In this document: one piece after another, positions 16,843-25,075 of the stretch
How the letters are laid out: the number at the start of each line of letters is the position of its first letter
Position numbering within the stretch: position 1 is the stretch's first letter
Assembly (NCBI RefSeq): GCF_000282035.1
Contig: NZ_AKKA01000087.1
Span: forward strand, 151,590 to 215,589
Direction: 5' to 3'
Origin: Rhizobium sp. CF122
GTDB lineage: Bacteria > Pseudomonadota > Alphaproteobacteria > Rhizobiales > Rhizobiaceae
Length of the DNA stretch: 64,000 nucleotides
The notes under the pieces: model-generated
The model's database searches: none
What the model was told of the DNA's origin: nothing
Seen by the model: the letters and a program-made list of their open reading frames with translations, nothing else
Translations under genes and position numbers: made by a program

Positions 16843-18432
16843 TCAGGCGTCCAGCCAAACGCGGGTCGCGACGTAGCCGTTCGACATGTCGTTGCCGATA
16901 TCGTGGACATAACCCTTCACCTGCTTGGTGGAGGCGTTCACGAAATCGTTGAACATCGGCAGGATCAACCCACCTTCGTCGCGCACCATCATTGCCATGG
17001 TGCGGTACATGTCCTTGCGCTTGGCTTCATCAAGTTCGCAGCGGGCCTGCAGCAAGAGCTTGTCGAAGTCAGGACGCTTGAAACGGGTGTCGTTCCAGTC
17101 CGCCGTCGAGAGATAGGCGGTGGAATACATCTGGTCTTGCGTCGGCCGGCCACCCCAATAGGAGGTCGAGAAGGGCTGGACGTTCCACACGTTGGTCCAG
17201 TAGCCGTCACCCGGCTCGCGCTTGACCTCGATCTCGATCCCGGCCTTCTTGCAGCTTTCCTGATAGAGGACGGCCGCATCGACAGCGCCGGGGAAGGCGA
17301 CTTCGGAGGTGCGCAGAAGGACCGAGCCGCTATGGCCTGATTTCTTGTAGTGGAAGGCCGCCTTGTCGGGGTCGTAGGCGCGCTGCTCGATGCCCTCGGG
17401 GAACAGCGCATAGGTGGTGTTGATCGGGAAGTCATTGCCGACCTTGCCGTAGCCGCCGAGGATCTTCTGCACCATGGTCTCGCGGTCCATGGCGTATTTG
17501 AGTGCCAGGCGCAGGTCGTTGTTGTCGAACGGCGCCTTGTCGCAGTGCATGATGAAGACATAATGGCCGCGGCCGGCGGTCGAGAGTATCTCGACGTTGG
17601 GCGCGCGTTTCAGCAGGTTGACGGTCTTCGGGTCGACGCGGTTGATATAGTGCACCTGGCCGGACGACAGTGCCGCGATGCGGGCGGTGGCGTCGTTCAT
17701 GCCGATGATCTCGATCGAATCGACATAACCGCGGTCGGTGCGCCAGTCGTCCTTGTTTTTCTCGAAGGTGGCACGCACGCCGGGCTCGAAGCTCGTCAGC
17801 TTGTAGGGACCGGTGCCGATCGAGGCCAGCGGATCGTCGACGCCGCCATTCGGCTGGATGACCAGATGGTAGTCGGACAACAGCAGCGGCATGTCGGCGT
17901 TGCCTTCGCTGAGTGTCAGGACGAGATTGCCGCCATCGGCCTTGACTTCCTTGATGGAGCCGAGGACACCGAGTGCGCCGGATTCCGACTTCGCATCGGT
18001 ATGGCGCTTGAGCGTCGCAACGACGTCGTCGATCGTCAGTTCCTTGCCATTGTGGAACTTGACGCCCTTGCGGATCTTGAAGGTCCAGGTCACTGCATCC
18101 TTCGACGGTTCCCAGGATTCGGCGAGCGCCGGCACGGCAGCGCCCGTCAGCGGATCGGATTCGACGAGCATGTCTCCCCAGCAGCGGCCGACGCAGAACA
18201 TGAACTGCGACAGGAATTTCGCCGGATCCTTGGAATCGGTGGCAGCGCCACCTTCAAGGCCAAGCTTCAGGTGGCCGCCGCGCTTGGGTTCGGCGGCCTT
18301 GGCACTTTCGGTGAACAGCTTGTCGGCGACGGCAAGTGTGATGCCCGCTGCCATGGCGCGACCCATGAATTCACGGCGGCTGAGCCCGCCCGCGGTGACA
18401 CGGCCTGCGAGATATTTGGTGTAGTCGTTCAT
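16843..18432 (-). CDS. ABC transporter substrate-binding protein, family 5 (peptide/nickel type), Tat signal
   Basis: A 529-residue periplasmic binding protein of the SBP_bac_5 family. The N terminus carries a twin-arginine-like signal (LSRREFMGRAMAAG, residues ~18-31) and a cleavage site near ESAKAAEP. The mature part has the family pattern TFKIRKGVKFHNGKELTIDDV and GTGPYKLTSFEPG. It feeds the permeases and fused ATPase downstream. It begins 118 bases after the CaiD-like gene on the same strand, so it may be read through from the catabolic genes or from its own promoter in that gap. Transport of carnitine or gamma-butyrobetaine is inferred from context only. Confidence 0.88.
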   Translation of the reverse strand: MNDYTKYLAGRVTAGGLSRREFMGRAMAAGITLAVADKLFTESAKAAEPKRGGHLKLGLEGGAATDSKDPAKFLSQFMFCVGRCWGDMLVESDPLTGAAVPALAESWEPSKDAVTWTFKIRKGVKFHNGKELTIDDVVATLKRHTDAKSESGALGVLGSIKEVKADGGNLVLTLSEGNADMPLLLSDYHLVIQPNGGVDDPLASIGTGPYKLTSFEPGVRATFEKNKDDWRTDRGYVDSIEIIGMNDATARIAALSSGQVHYINRVDPKTVNLLKRAPNVEILSTAGRGHYVFIMHCDKAPFDNNDLRLALKYAMDRETMVQKILGGYGKVGNDFPINTTYALFPEGIEQRAYDPDKAAFHYKKSGHSGSVLLRTSEVAFPGAVDAAVLYQESCKKAGIEIEVKREPGDGYWTNVWNVQPFSTSYWGGRPTQDQMYSTAYLSTADWNDTRFKRPDFDKLLLQARCELDEAKRKDMYRTMAMMVRDEGGLILPMFNDFVNASTKQVKGYVHDIGNDMSNGYVATRVWLDA

Positions 18433-18550
18433 TCCCCAGTTCCTTCTTTATGGTGCGTTGACAGAACTTCCGGGCAGATCCGCAGGCGGTTTCCTCTCCG
18501 CCTCCGGTGCCCGCATCATGCGGGAAAATGCTGCGGTTGCCGCCGCCTCG

Positions 18551-19333
18551 TCATTGTCCTTTCCAAATGGGGTTTCGCTTCTCGGTGAAGGCGAGCGCGC
18601 CTTCCAATTGGTCTTCGCTCGCATAGAGCCTGTCGACCGTCGCAAACTGCCGCTTGGTGATCTTGTTCATGGCAGTCTGGAACGGCAAACCCTCCGCTTC
18701 GCGCACGATTTCCTTGATGGCGGCATAGACGAGCGGCGGACCGCTTTCGAGCAGTCGGGCAAGCTCCCATGCCCTCTCCATGAGCCGCTCGGTCGGCAAG
18801 ACCTCGTTGACGAAACCCCAGCGATGCGCCTCGTCAACGTCGAGCCAGCGGCCCGTCAACAGCATGTCCATGGCGATGTGGTAAGGGATGCGCTTCGGCA
18901 GCTTGATCGACGCTGCATCGGCAACCGTACCCGAGCGGATTTCCGGAAGGGCGAAGGTCGCATGTTCGGTGGCAATGATCAGGTCGGCCGAAAGCGCGAT
19001 CTCCAGCCCCCCACCGCAACAGATGCCATTGACCGCACAGATGACAGGCTTGTTGAGGTCGCGCAATTCCTGCAGCCCGCCAAAGCCGCCCACACCGTAG
19101 TCTCCGTCGACCGCATCACCGGCGGCGGCCGCCTTCAGGTCCCATCCGGCACAGAAGAACTTTTCGCCCGCGCCCGACACGATGGCGACGCGCAATGCCG
19201 GATCGTCGCGGAAATCTCGAAAGATCAACCCCATGGCACGGCTGGTCGCAAGGTCGATGGCGTTCGCCTTCGGCCGGTCGATGACGACTTCGAGCACTCC
19301 GCCGTCATTTCGTGTGCGAATGTGGTCGTTCAA
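18551..19333 (-). CDS. caiD: Enoyl-CoA hydratase family, carnitinyl-CoA dehydratase-like (CaiD)
   Basis: A 260-residue crotonase-fold enzyme. The oxyanion-hole motifs are visible at CAGWDLKAAA (residues ~60-70) and GICCGGGLEIALSADL (~105-120), and the acidic residues in LPEIRSGTVADA are at the place of the catalytic glutamates. Sequence and length closely resemble CaiD, which interconverts crotonobetainyl-CoA and L-carnitinyl-CoA. With the neighbouring CoA ligase, acyl-CoA dehydrogenase and carnitine dehydrogenase, hydration of crotonobetainyl-CoA towards carnitine is the expected direction. It starts six bases after the ligase stop. Confidence 0.8.
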   Translation of the reverse strand: MNDHIRTRNDGGVLEVVIDRPKANAIDLATSRAMGLIFRDFRDDPALRVAIVSGAGEKFFCAGWDLKAAAAGDAVDGDYGVGGFGGLQELRDLNKPVICAVNGICCGGGLEIALSADLIIATEHATFALPEIRSGTVADAASIKLPKRIPYHIAMDMLLTGRWLDVDEAHRWGFVNEVLPTERLMERAWELARLLESGPPLVYAAIKEIVREAEGLPFQTAMNKITKRQFATVDRLYASEDQLEGALAFTEKRNPIWKGQ

Positions 19334-19339
19334 CCTATG

Positions 19340-21394
19340 CTACCTCCTCCGCCGTATCAGGGCATCAACGGCGGCAACGCCGCGCCCTTCGGGAAGAACC
19401 ATCAATGGATTAATGTCGAGTTCCTCCAGGTGTGTTGCGTTCATTACGACATAATCTGCCGCTGCTGCGACAGCGGCGACCGCGGCTTCGAGATCACCTT
19501 TTGGCCGCCCGCGATAGCCAGAGATCAATTTTGCGAGTTTGAGCCTGGAAATCGCTGCGTGAATGTCCGTTTTCGTCGCCGGAAGCGGCAAGATGACGGA
19601 ATCTTCAAGCAATTCAACGAAGATTCCGCCCGCACCGACGGTAAGCGACAATCCGAAAACAGGGTCGCGGATGGCGCCGACAATGAGCTCGGCGATCGGC
19701 GGATCGATCATCTTCTCGACGAGATAACCGGCATTCGGCGGCATGGCCGTTCCCGCATTCGATACCGCCTCAATATCGTTGAGGTTGAGTGCGACGGCCC
19801 CGGCCTCGGTCTTGTGCGCAATGCCGAGACCCTTCAACACGACCGGGAAACCGAGCCGTTCAGCCAGCTCAGCTGCTTCACCGGGAGAAGAGGCCGACAG
19901 CCCCTCGGGAACCGGAAGTCCGAAGGCGGCGAGTTCGGACTTCGCATCGGCCTCCGTCAGCGTCTCGATCTCTCCGGCTACCAAGGGCACATCGAGCAAC
20001 GGCAGGGAAGGTGGCGCTTTCCAGGCCCGCCCTATGCCGGCTGCGACTTCCGCGGCGGCGATCGTTTCGTCGATGCCGCAGAAGGCAACGATGCCGTTTG
20101 CCATCAGCCGTTCGGCTATCGGCTCCGGCATATTTTCCGGAAGGGTCGCGAGAAGGCCGGCAAGCGCACCGGTTGCGGCGGCGGCCGTCATGACCGCCTC
20201 AACGGTCATCGCCCATTCGGACGCATCGCAGCGGTCACCACGCGGGAAGTCGAGGACGACGAGATTGAGGGCATATCCACCTTCGAACATGGCGCTGAAG
20301 GCTTCGGTCTGGCGTGCGAAATCGCCCCACACAAAGGTATGGTAATCGAGCGGATTGGAAAGCGTCACCATCTCGCCCAAGACCCGCCGCAGCCGTGGCA
20401 ATTGCTGCGGCCGCAACGCACCGAATTCCACGGCGCGGCCGACGGCGGCATCTGCCATCAGCGAAGCCTCGCCTCCCGAACAGCTCATCGACGAGATCGA
20501 ATGGCCTGCGAGCGGGCCGGCGACATGCAGCAGCTTCAAGGTTTCCAAGAGCGCCGGCAAGCTCTGGACGCGGCCGAGGCCGAGGCGGGCGAGCACGGCA
20601 TTCGCGACGGCATCACTGCCGGAAAGCGAGGCGGTGTGCGACACGGCCGCACGCTTTGCCTGCTCGGACCTGCCGACCTTCAGCACGACGACCGGCTTGC
20701 GTGAATGGCGGGCGATCGCGGCCAGGCGTTCGAGTGCAGCGAGATCGCCGAAGCCTTCGACATGAAGGCCGACCGCTGTGACGCGCGGATCGTCGATCAG
20801 CGCACAGGCAACGTCGCAAAGCGATGTCTGCGCCTGGTTGCCGGCAGTGACCACATAGGCGATGGGCACGCCACGGGTCTGCATGGTGAGGTTGATGGCG
20901 ATATTGGAGGACTGCGTGAGGATCGCGACGCCGCGTGCCATACGCCGCATGCCGTGCTGATCGGGCCATAGCAGCGCGCCGTCGAGACCGTTGATGAGCC
21001 CGTAGCAGTTTGGCCCGAGGATCGGCATGTCGCCGGCTGCTTCCAAAAGGGCCTGCTGCAGCTCGGCGCCGTCGCTGAGTTCCGCCGTCGCCTCGCTGAA
21101 GCCCGACGCATAACAGACCGCCCCGCCGGCGCCGGCCCGCGAAAGGCTGCGCACAATCTCGACGGTCAGCATCCTGTTGACGCCGACGAAGGCAGCGTCG
21201 GGTGCCGAAGGCAGATCGGATACCGAGCGATAGCAGCGCCGCCCGAGCACCTCGCCAAGCTTGGGATGGACGGGCCAGATCTCGCCGGCAAAACCCATGC
21301 GGTCGCACTGCTCGATCACTCTGCGCGCCTCGCGGCCGCCGAAAACGGCGATCGTTTGCGGTCTGAGCAGGCGGTCGAGCGGGCCAGGCGTCAT
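19340..21394 (-). CDS. Acetate-CoA ligase (ADP-forming) family acyl-CoA synthetase
   Basis: A 684-residue fusion of the alpha and beta parts of ADP-forming acyl-CoA synthetases. It has an N-terminal CoA-binding Rossmann domain (GGREARRVIEQCDRMGF), a succinyl-CoA ligase-like domain with the SHTASLSGSD loop near residue 255 (the phospho-His), and a C-terminal ATP-grasp domain (FPVVLKGLGIAHKTEAGAV). Such enzymes make an acyl-CoA from the acid with ATP to ADP + Pi. In this operon it probably replaces CaiC/BbsG-type ligases and activates gamma-butyrobetaine, crotonobetaine or carnitine. It is spaced 4-6 bases from both neighbours. Confidence 0.82.
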   Translation of the reverse strand: MTPGPLDRLLRPQTIAVFGGREARRVIEQCDRMGFAGEIWPVHPKLGEVLGRRCYRSVSDLPSAPDAAFVGVNRMLTVEIVRSLSRAGAGGAVCYASGFSEATAELSDGAELQQALLEAAGDMPILGPNCYGLINGLDGALLWPDQHGMRRMARGVAILTQSSNIAINLTMQTRGVPIAYVVTAGNQAQTSLCDVACALIDDPRVTAVGLHVEGFGDLAALERLAAIARHSRKPVVVLKVGRSEQAKRAAVSHTASLSGSDAVANAVLARLGLGRVQSLPALLETLKLLHVAGPLAGHSISSMSCSGGEASLMADAAVGRAVEFGALRPQQLPRLRRVLGEMVTLSNPLDYHTFVWGDFARQTEAFSAMFEGGYALNLVVLDFPRGDRCDASEWAMTVEAVMTAAAATGALAGLLATLPENMPEPIAERLMANGIVAFCGIDETIAAAEVAAGIGRAWKAPPSLPLLDVPLVAGEIETLTEADAKSELAAFGLPVPEGLSASSPGEAAELAERLGFPVVLKGLGIAHKTEAGAVALNLNDIEAVSNAGTAMPPNAGYLVEKMIDPPIAELIVGAIRDPVFGLSLTVGAGGIFVELLEDSVILPLPATKTDIHAAISRLKLAKLISGYRGRPKGDLEAAVAAVAAAADYVVMNATHLEELDINPLMVLPEGRGVAAVDALIRRRR

Positions 21395-21398
21395 CGGC

Positions 21399-22559
21399 TC
21401 ACGCTCCTAAAGGTCTAAGCAGGTCGCGGCTGATGATGTGCCGCTGGATTTCTGAGGTGCCGTCCCAGATGCGCTCGACGCGCGCATCGCGCCAGAAGCG
21501 CGCAAGCGGCAGGTCGTCCATCAGGCCCATGCCGCCGAAGATCTGGATTGCCTCATCCGTCACGCGGCCCAGCATCTCGGAGGCATAGAGCTTGGCCGAG
21601 GCGATATGGCGGTCTGCCGAAAGGCCGGCGTCGAGCCGCCAGGCGGCTGAAAGTGTCAGCCACTCGGCTGCGTCGATTTCGGTGATCATGTCGGCAAGCT
21701 TGAAGGAAACACCCTGATTGGCGCCGATCGGCTTGCCGAACTGCTTGCGCTCGGCGGCGTAGGACAGGGCCATGTCGAACACGCGTCGTGCCCGGCCGAT
21801 GCAGGTGGCCGCAACCGTCAGCCGCGTGCCGTAAAGCCATTGATTGGCGATATCGAAGCCGCGATGTACTTCGCCGAGCACCTGGCTTGCGGGAATCCGG
21901 CAATCTTCGAAGCTCAGCGTGCAGTTGTGGTAGCCGCGATGCGAAACCGAATCATAGCCCTTGAGGATTTCAAACCCGGGCGTGCCGCGATCCACCAAGA
22001 AGGCAGTGATCTTCTTCTTGATGCCTTTTGGCGTGTCCTCCTCGCCCGTCGCGGCAAAGACGATCACGAAATCGGCGACGTCGGCATGCGAGATGAAATG
22101 TTTCGTGCCGTTCAGGACGAAATCGCTGCCGTTGCGGCGGGCGGCGCATTTCATCCCGCGCATATCGGACCCGGCGTCCGGCTCGGTGATGGCAAGCGCG
22201 TCGATCTTCTCGCCGCGTACCGCAGGCAGGAGATAACGCTCACGCTGCTCGCCCTCGCAGGCCATCAAGATGCCGCAGGGCCGGCCGAAGAAAACCGTCA
22301 GCCCCAGCGAGCCGCGCCCGAGCTCCCGCTCGACCAGCGTGAAGGTGGCATGGTCAAGGCCGGCGCCACCGACCTCCTCGGGGAAATTGCAGGCGTAAAA
22401 GCCGAGATCGATGCATTTGCGCTGGATCTCGCGTCCGAGCTCCGGCGGGACGATACCGGTGCGCTCGACCTCGTTCTCATGCGGATAGATTTCGGATTCG
22501 ACGAAGGCGCGGACCGTCTCGACGATCATTTCCTGTTCTTCGCTCAGTCCGAAATTCAT
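21399..22559 (-). CDS. Acyl-CoA dehydrogenase (candidate gamma-butyrobetainyl-CoA dehydrogenase)
   Basis: A 386-residue FAD enzyme with the three acyl-CoA dehydrogenase domains. Visible motifs are ALAITEPDAGSDMRGM, FVLNGTKHFISHADVAD, and the C-terminal IQIFGGMGLMDDLPLARFWRD with IWDGTSEIQRHII. The operon suggests the substrate gamma-butyrobetainyl-CoA, oxidised to crotonobetainyl-CoA, by analogy with CaiA-type enzymes and with the CoA-dependent gamma-butyrobetaine route described in Agrobacterium-like soil bacteria. Ordinary short-chain acyl-CoA activity cannot be excluded from sequence. It is ten bases behind the carnitine dehydrogenase gene. Confidence 0.82.
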   Translation of the reverse strand: MNFGLSEEQEMIVETVRAFVESEIYPHENEVERTGIVPPELGREIQRKCIDLGFYACNFPEEVGGAGLDHATFTLVERELGRGSLGLTVFFGRPCGILMACEGEQRERYLLPAVRGEKIDALAITEPDAGSDMRGMKCAARRNGSDFVLNGTKHFISHADVADFVIVFAATGEEDTPKGIKKKITAFLVDRGTPGFEILKGYDSVSHRGYHNCTLSFEDCRIPASQVLGEVHRGFDIANQWLYGTRLTVAATCIGRARRVFDMALSYAAERKQFGKPIGANQGVSFKLADMITEIDAAEWLTLSAAWRLDAGLSADRHIASAKLYASEMLGRVTDEAIQIFGGMGLMDDLPLARFWRDARVERIWDGTSEIQRHIISRDLLRPLGA

Positions 22560-22569
22560 GCCGATCCTC

Positions 22570-24060
22570 CTACCGTTTCTGGCCGACGTGACGGCCGACG
22601 CCTTCAGGCACCGTCAACGTCGCGTGCGCTTGCGCAATCACCTTCGCCTTGTCGTACACAGCGGCCGGTGCAGGGATAGCCTTGCCTGCCTTGGTGTCGA
22701 CATGCAGCAACATGTGCTCGGCCGTGGCGAGAGCCTCGCCCGTGGCCGTGCCGTAAAGGGTGTGGAAGACATGCAGCCGTTTCTCGTCGACAGACAGGAT
22801 CTGGCAGGTCGAATGGATCGCCTGGCCGAGCTTTGCCTCGCCGAGATGGCGGATGTGGGTTTCCACTGTGTAGTAGCTCTGTCCCGCCTCGACATAGGCG
22901 AGATCGACGCCGATCAGGCGCAACAGCGCATCGGAGGTGTCGCCAAAAACCTGCAGGTAGCGGTGTTCGGTCATATGGCCGTTATAGTCGACCCAGGCAG
23001 GGCTGACTTTCGTCTCGACGAGCCTCAGCGGCTTCGACGGGTCAAAAGACACGGTTGCCCTGCCGCCTTGCGCCCAGAGCGATTGCTCGAAGTCCTTCAG
23101 CAGCTTGCCGGCGCCCCATCCCTTGCCGGCGTGGCCACCCTTGAGGGCTTGCAGGATGCCGACGAGATTTTCGTCGCGGATGCGTTCGAGCTCGCGGATC
23201 GAGAGGCCAGCCGCCTGTTCGTCGGATTGCCGGCCGATCTTTTCGATGAGAGCCTCGTCGAGATCGACGACATCGGTGAGCTTGGTCCAGGGCCAGGCGA
23301 GGCAGGGACCGAACTGGGCGAGGAAATGGCGCATCCCGGCCTCGCCGCCGGCGATGCGGTAGGTCTGGAACAGGCCCATCTGCGCCCAGCGCAGGCCGAA
23401 AGAATAGCGGATGACGTCATCGAGGGTCTCGACGGTGCAGATATCGTCATGGATGAGCCACAGGGCCTCGCGCCACAGCGCTTCGAGCAGCCGGTCGCCG
23501 ACGAAGGCCTCGATTTCCTTGGCGATGTGGACGCCCTTCATGCCGATCGGCGGCAGGCTGTCCATCGCTGCGCGGATAGTCGCCGCTGAAGTCCTCTCGC
23601 CGCCGACGATTTCGACGAGTGGCAGCAGATAGACGGGGTTGTAGGGATGGGCGACGAAGAGGCGTTCGGGATGCGTCATGTCGCGCTGCAGATCGCTCGG
23701 CAGCAGGCCCGACGTGGAAGAGCCGATCAGAGCGTTGGGGCGCGCAGCGGCATCGATCTCAGTCAGGACGCCGCGCTTGAGGTCAAGCCTTTCCGGCACG
23801 CTTTCCTGAATCCAGTCGGCATCGGCGACAGCTTCCTCCAATGTCTTGCAGAAGTTGAGCCTGCCGCGCGGCGGCAAGGGTGCCCCGGTCAGCATGGCAT
23901 AGGCTTTTTCGGCATTGGCGATTACTTCGCCGACGATGCGGCCCGCTTCCGGATGCGGGTCGAACACATTCACGTCGATGCCGGCCAGCAGGAACCGTGC
24001 GATCCATCCGCCGCCGATGACGCCGCCCCCGATACAAGCCGCCTTGTTGATCCCTGCCAT
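22570..24060 (-). CDS. lcdH: Carnitine 3-dehydrogenase fused to a betainyl-CoA thioesterase
   Basis: A 496-residue bifunctional enzyme. Residues ~1-320 form a 3-hydroxyacyl-CoA dehydrogenase-like NAD domain (CIGGGVIGGGWIARF, then SSTSGLLPSDLQ and HPYNPVYLLPLVE). Residues ~345-480 form a hot-dog thioesterase (WVDYNGHMTEHRYLQVFGD). This fusion is known from Sinorhizobium meliloti: the first half oxidises L-carnitine to 3-dehydrocarnitine with NAD, and the second hydrolyses betainyl-CoA made by the BKACE enzyme. The gene follows the BKACE gene by seven bases. The reaction products would be glycine betaine and acetoacetate. Confidence 0.92.
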   Translation of the reverse strand: MAGINKAACIGGGVIGGGWIARFLLAGIDVNVFDPHPEAGRIVGEVIANAEKAYAMLTGAPLPPRGRLNFCKTLEEAVADADWIQESVPERLDLKRGVLTEIDAAARPNALIGSSTSGLLPSDLQRDMTHPERLFVAHPYNPVYLLPLVEIVGGERTSAATIRAAMDSLPPIGMKGVHIAKEIEAFVGDRLLEALWREALWLIHDDICTVETLDDVIRYSFGLRWAQMGLFQTYRIAGGEAGMRHFLAQFGPCLAWPWTKLTDVVDLDEALIEKIGRQSDEQAAGLSIRELERIRDENLVGILQALKGGHAGKGWGAGKLLKDFEQSLWAQGGRATVSFDPSKPLRLVETKVSPAWVDYNGHMTEHRYLQVFGDTSDALLRLIGVDLAYVEAGQSYYTVETHIRHLGEAKLGQAIHSTCQILSVDEKRLHVFHTLYGTATGEALATAEHMLLHVDTKAGKAIPAPAAVYDKAKVIAQAHATLTVPEGVGRHVGQKR

Positions 24061-24067
24061 CCCGTCC

Positions 24068-24970
24068 TCAGCGCTTCGTCAGTTTGAGTTTCTTGCGGAC
24101 GTCGTCCGGACCGATGATCCGCGCGCCCATGCCTTCGACGACCTGCACGGCCTTTTCGACGAGCTGCGCATTGGTGGCGAGCTGGCCCTTGCCGACGAAG
24201 AGATTGTCCTCGAGCCCGACGCGCACATTGCCGCCCGCCAGCACGGCCGCCGCCGGATAGGCCATGGCGTTGCGGCCGATCGAAAAGGCCGAAAAGGTCC
24301 AGCTCTCCGGTACGTTGTTGACCATCGCCATGAAGGTATTGAGATCATCGGGAGCGCCCCAAGGAATTCCCAGGCACAGCTGGATCAGTACCGGATCTTC
24401 GATCAGGCCTTCCTCGGCAAGCTGCCTGGCAAACCAGAGATGACCGGTGTCGAAGGCCTCGATCTCGGGTCGCACGCCGAGATCCGTCATCTTCTTGGCC
24501 ATGGCCCGCAGCATGGCCGGCGTGTTGGTCATGACATAGTCGCCGAGGTTGAAATTCATCGTGCCGCAGTCGAGTGTGCAGATTTCCGGCAGGCATTCGG
24601 CGACATGGCTGACGCGCTCGGTGGCGCCCGCCATATCAGTGCCTTTCGCATTGAGGGGAAGGGGGGCTTCGACATCCCCGAAGATCAGGTCCCCGCCCAT
24701 ACCGGCGGTGAGATTGAGGACGACGTCGACATCCGCCGAGCGGATGCGGTCGGTGACCTCCTTGTAAAGGTCGTTGCGACGGCTGGCCGCACCCGTTTGC
24801 GGATCGCGGACGTGGCAGTGAACGACCGCAGCACCAGCCTTGGCCGCGTCGATGGCGGATTCGGCGATCTGCTTGGGAGTGATCGGCACGTGACTGGATC
24901 TGGAAACCGTATCGCCGGCGCCGGTAACAGCGCAGGTGATGAAAACATCGCGGTTCATCGCAAGAGGCAT
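24068..24970 (-). CDS. cdhC: BKACE-family dehydrocarnitine cleavage enzyme (DUF849)
   Basis: A 300-residue beta-keto acid cleavage enzyme with the zinc-binding HCHVRDPQTG motif near residue 50 and the family's N-terminal VFITCAVTGAGDT strand. In carnitine catabolism this family condenses 3-dehydrocarnitine with acetyl-CoA to yield betainyl-CoA and acetoacetate. It is the first gene of the long minus-strand operon; GGGGAG precedes its ATG. It is divergent from a GlxA/CdhR-type regulator gene with about 100 bases between them, which must hold the operon promoter. Confidence 0.9.
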   Translation of the reverse strand: MPLAMNRDVFITCAVTGAGDTVSRSSHVPITPKQIAESAIDAAKAGAAVVHCHVRDPQTGAASRRNDLYKEVTDRIRSADVDVVLNLTAGMGGDLIFGDVEAPLPLNAKGTDMAGATERVSHVAECLPEICTLDCGTMNFNLGDYVMTNTPAMLRAMAKKMTDLGVRPEIEAFDTGHLWFARQLAEEGLIEDPVLIQLCLGIPWGAPDDLNTFMAMVNNVPESWTFSAFSIGRNAMAYPAAAVLAGGNVRVGLEDNLFVGKGQLATNAQLVEKAVQVVEGMGARIIGPDDVRKKLKLTKR

Positions 24971-24989
24971 ATTGTCGTTCTCCCCGTCT

Positions 24990-25007
24990 TGTCCGCATTA
25001 CGCGGCA
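24990..25007. promoter_or_regulatory. Candidate operator in the cdhC-cdhR intergenic region
   Basis: An imperfect inverted repeat (TGTCCGC-ATTAC-GCGGCA) lies between the divergent catabolic operon and its likely AraC-type regulator. It is the most symmetrical element in this 105-base interval. A role as CdhR binding site is inferred from position only. Confidence 0.3.
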
Positions 25008-25075
25008 GGATGAATGGAGATGCTTTGCAATCTCGGAAGCTATCGATACATTGTCAGAATTAAAGGGAGGTGGCT

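Noticed and set aside
17350..18588. 412-codon plus-strand open frame
   Set aside because: Antisense to the family 5 binding-protein gene; no ribosome-binding site or domain.
18458..20704. 748-codon plus-strand open frame
   Set aside because: It lies antisense to the CaiD-like and ADP-forming ligase genes, which have clear domains. Long antisense frames are common in GC-rich DNA and this product has no domain and a skewed composition.
21399..22559. Assigning the acyl-CoA dehydrogenase to the DszC/SfnB group like the proteins at 52001 and 53270
   Set aside because: It has the classical IWDGTSEIQRHII ending and FGGMGL motif of true acyl-CoA dehydrogenases, unlike the HTLHDP ending of the other two.
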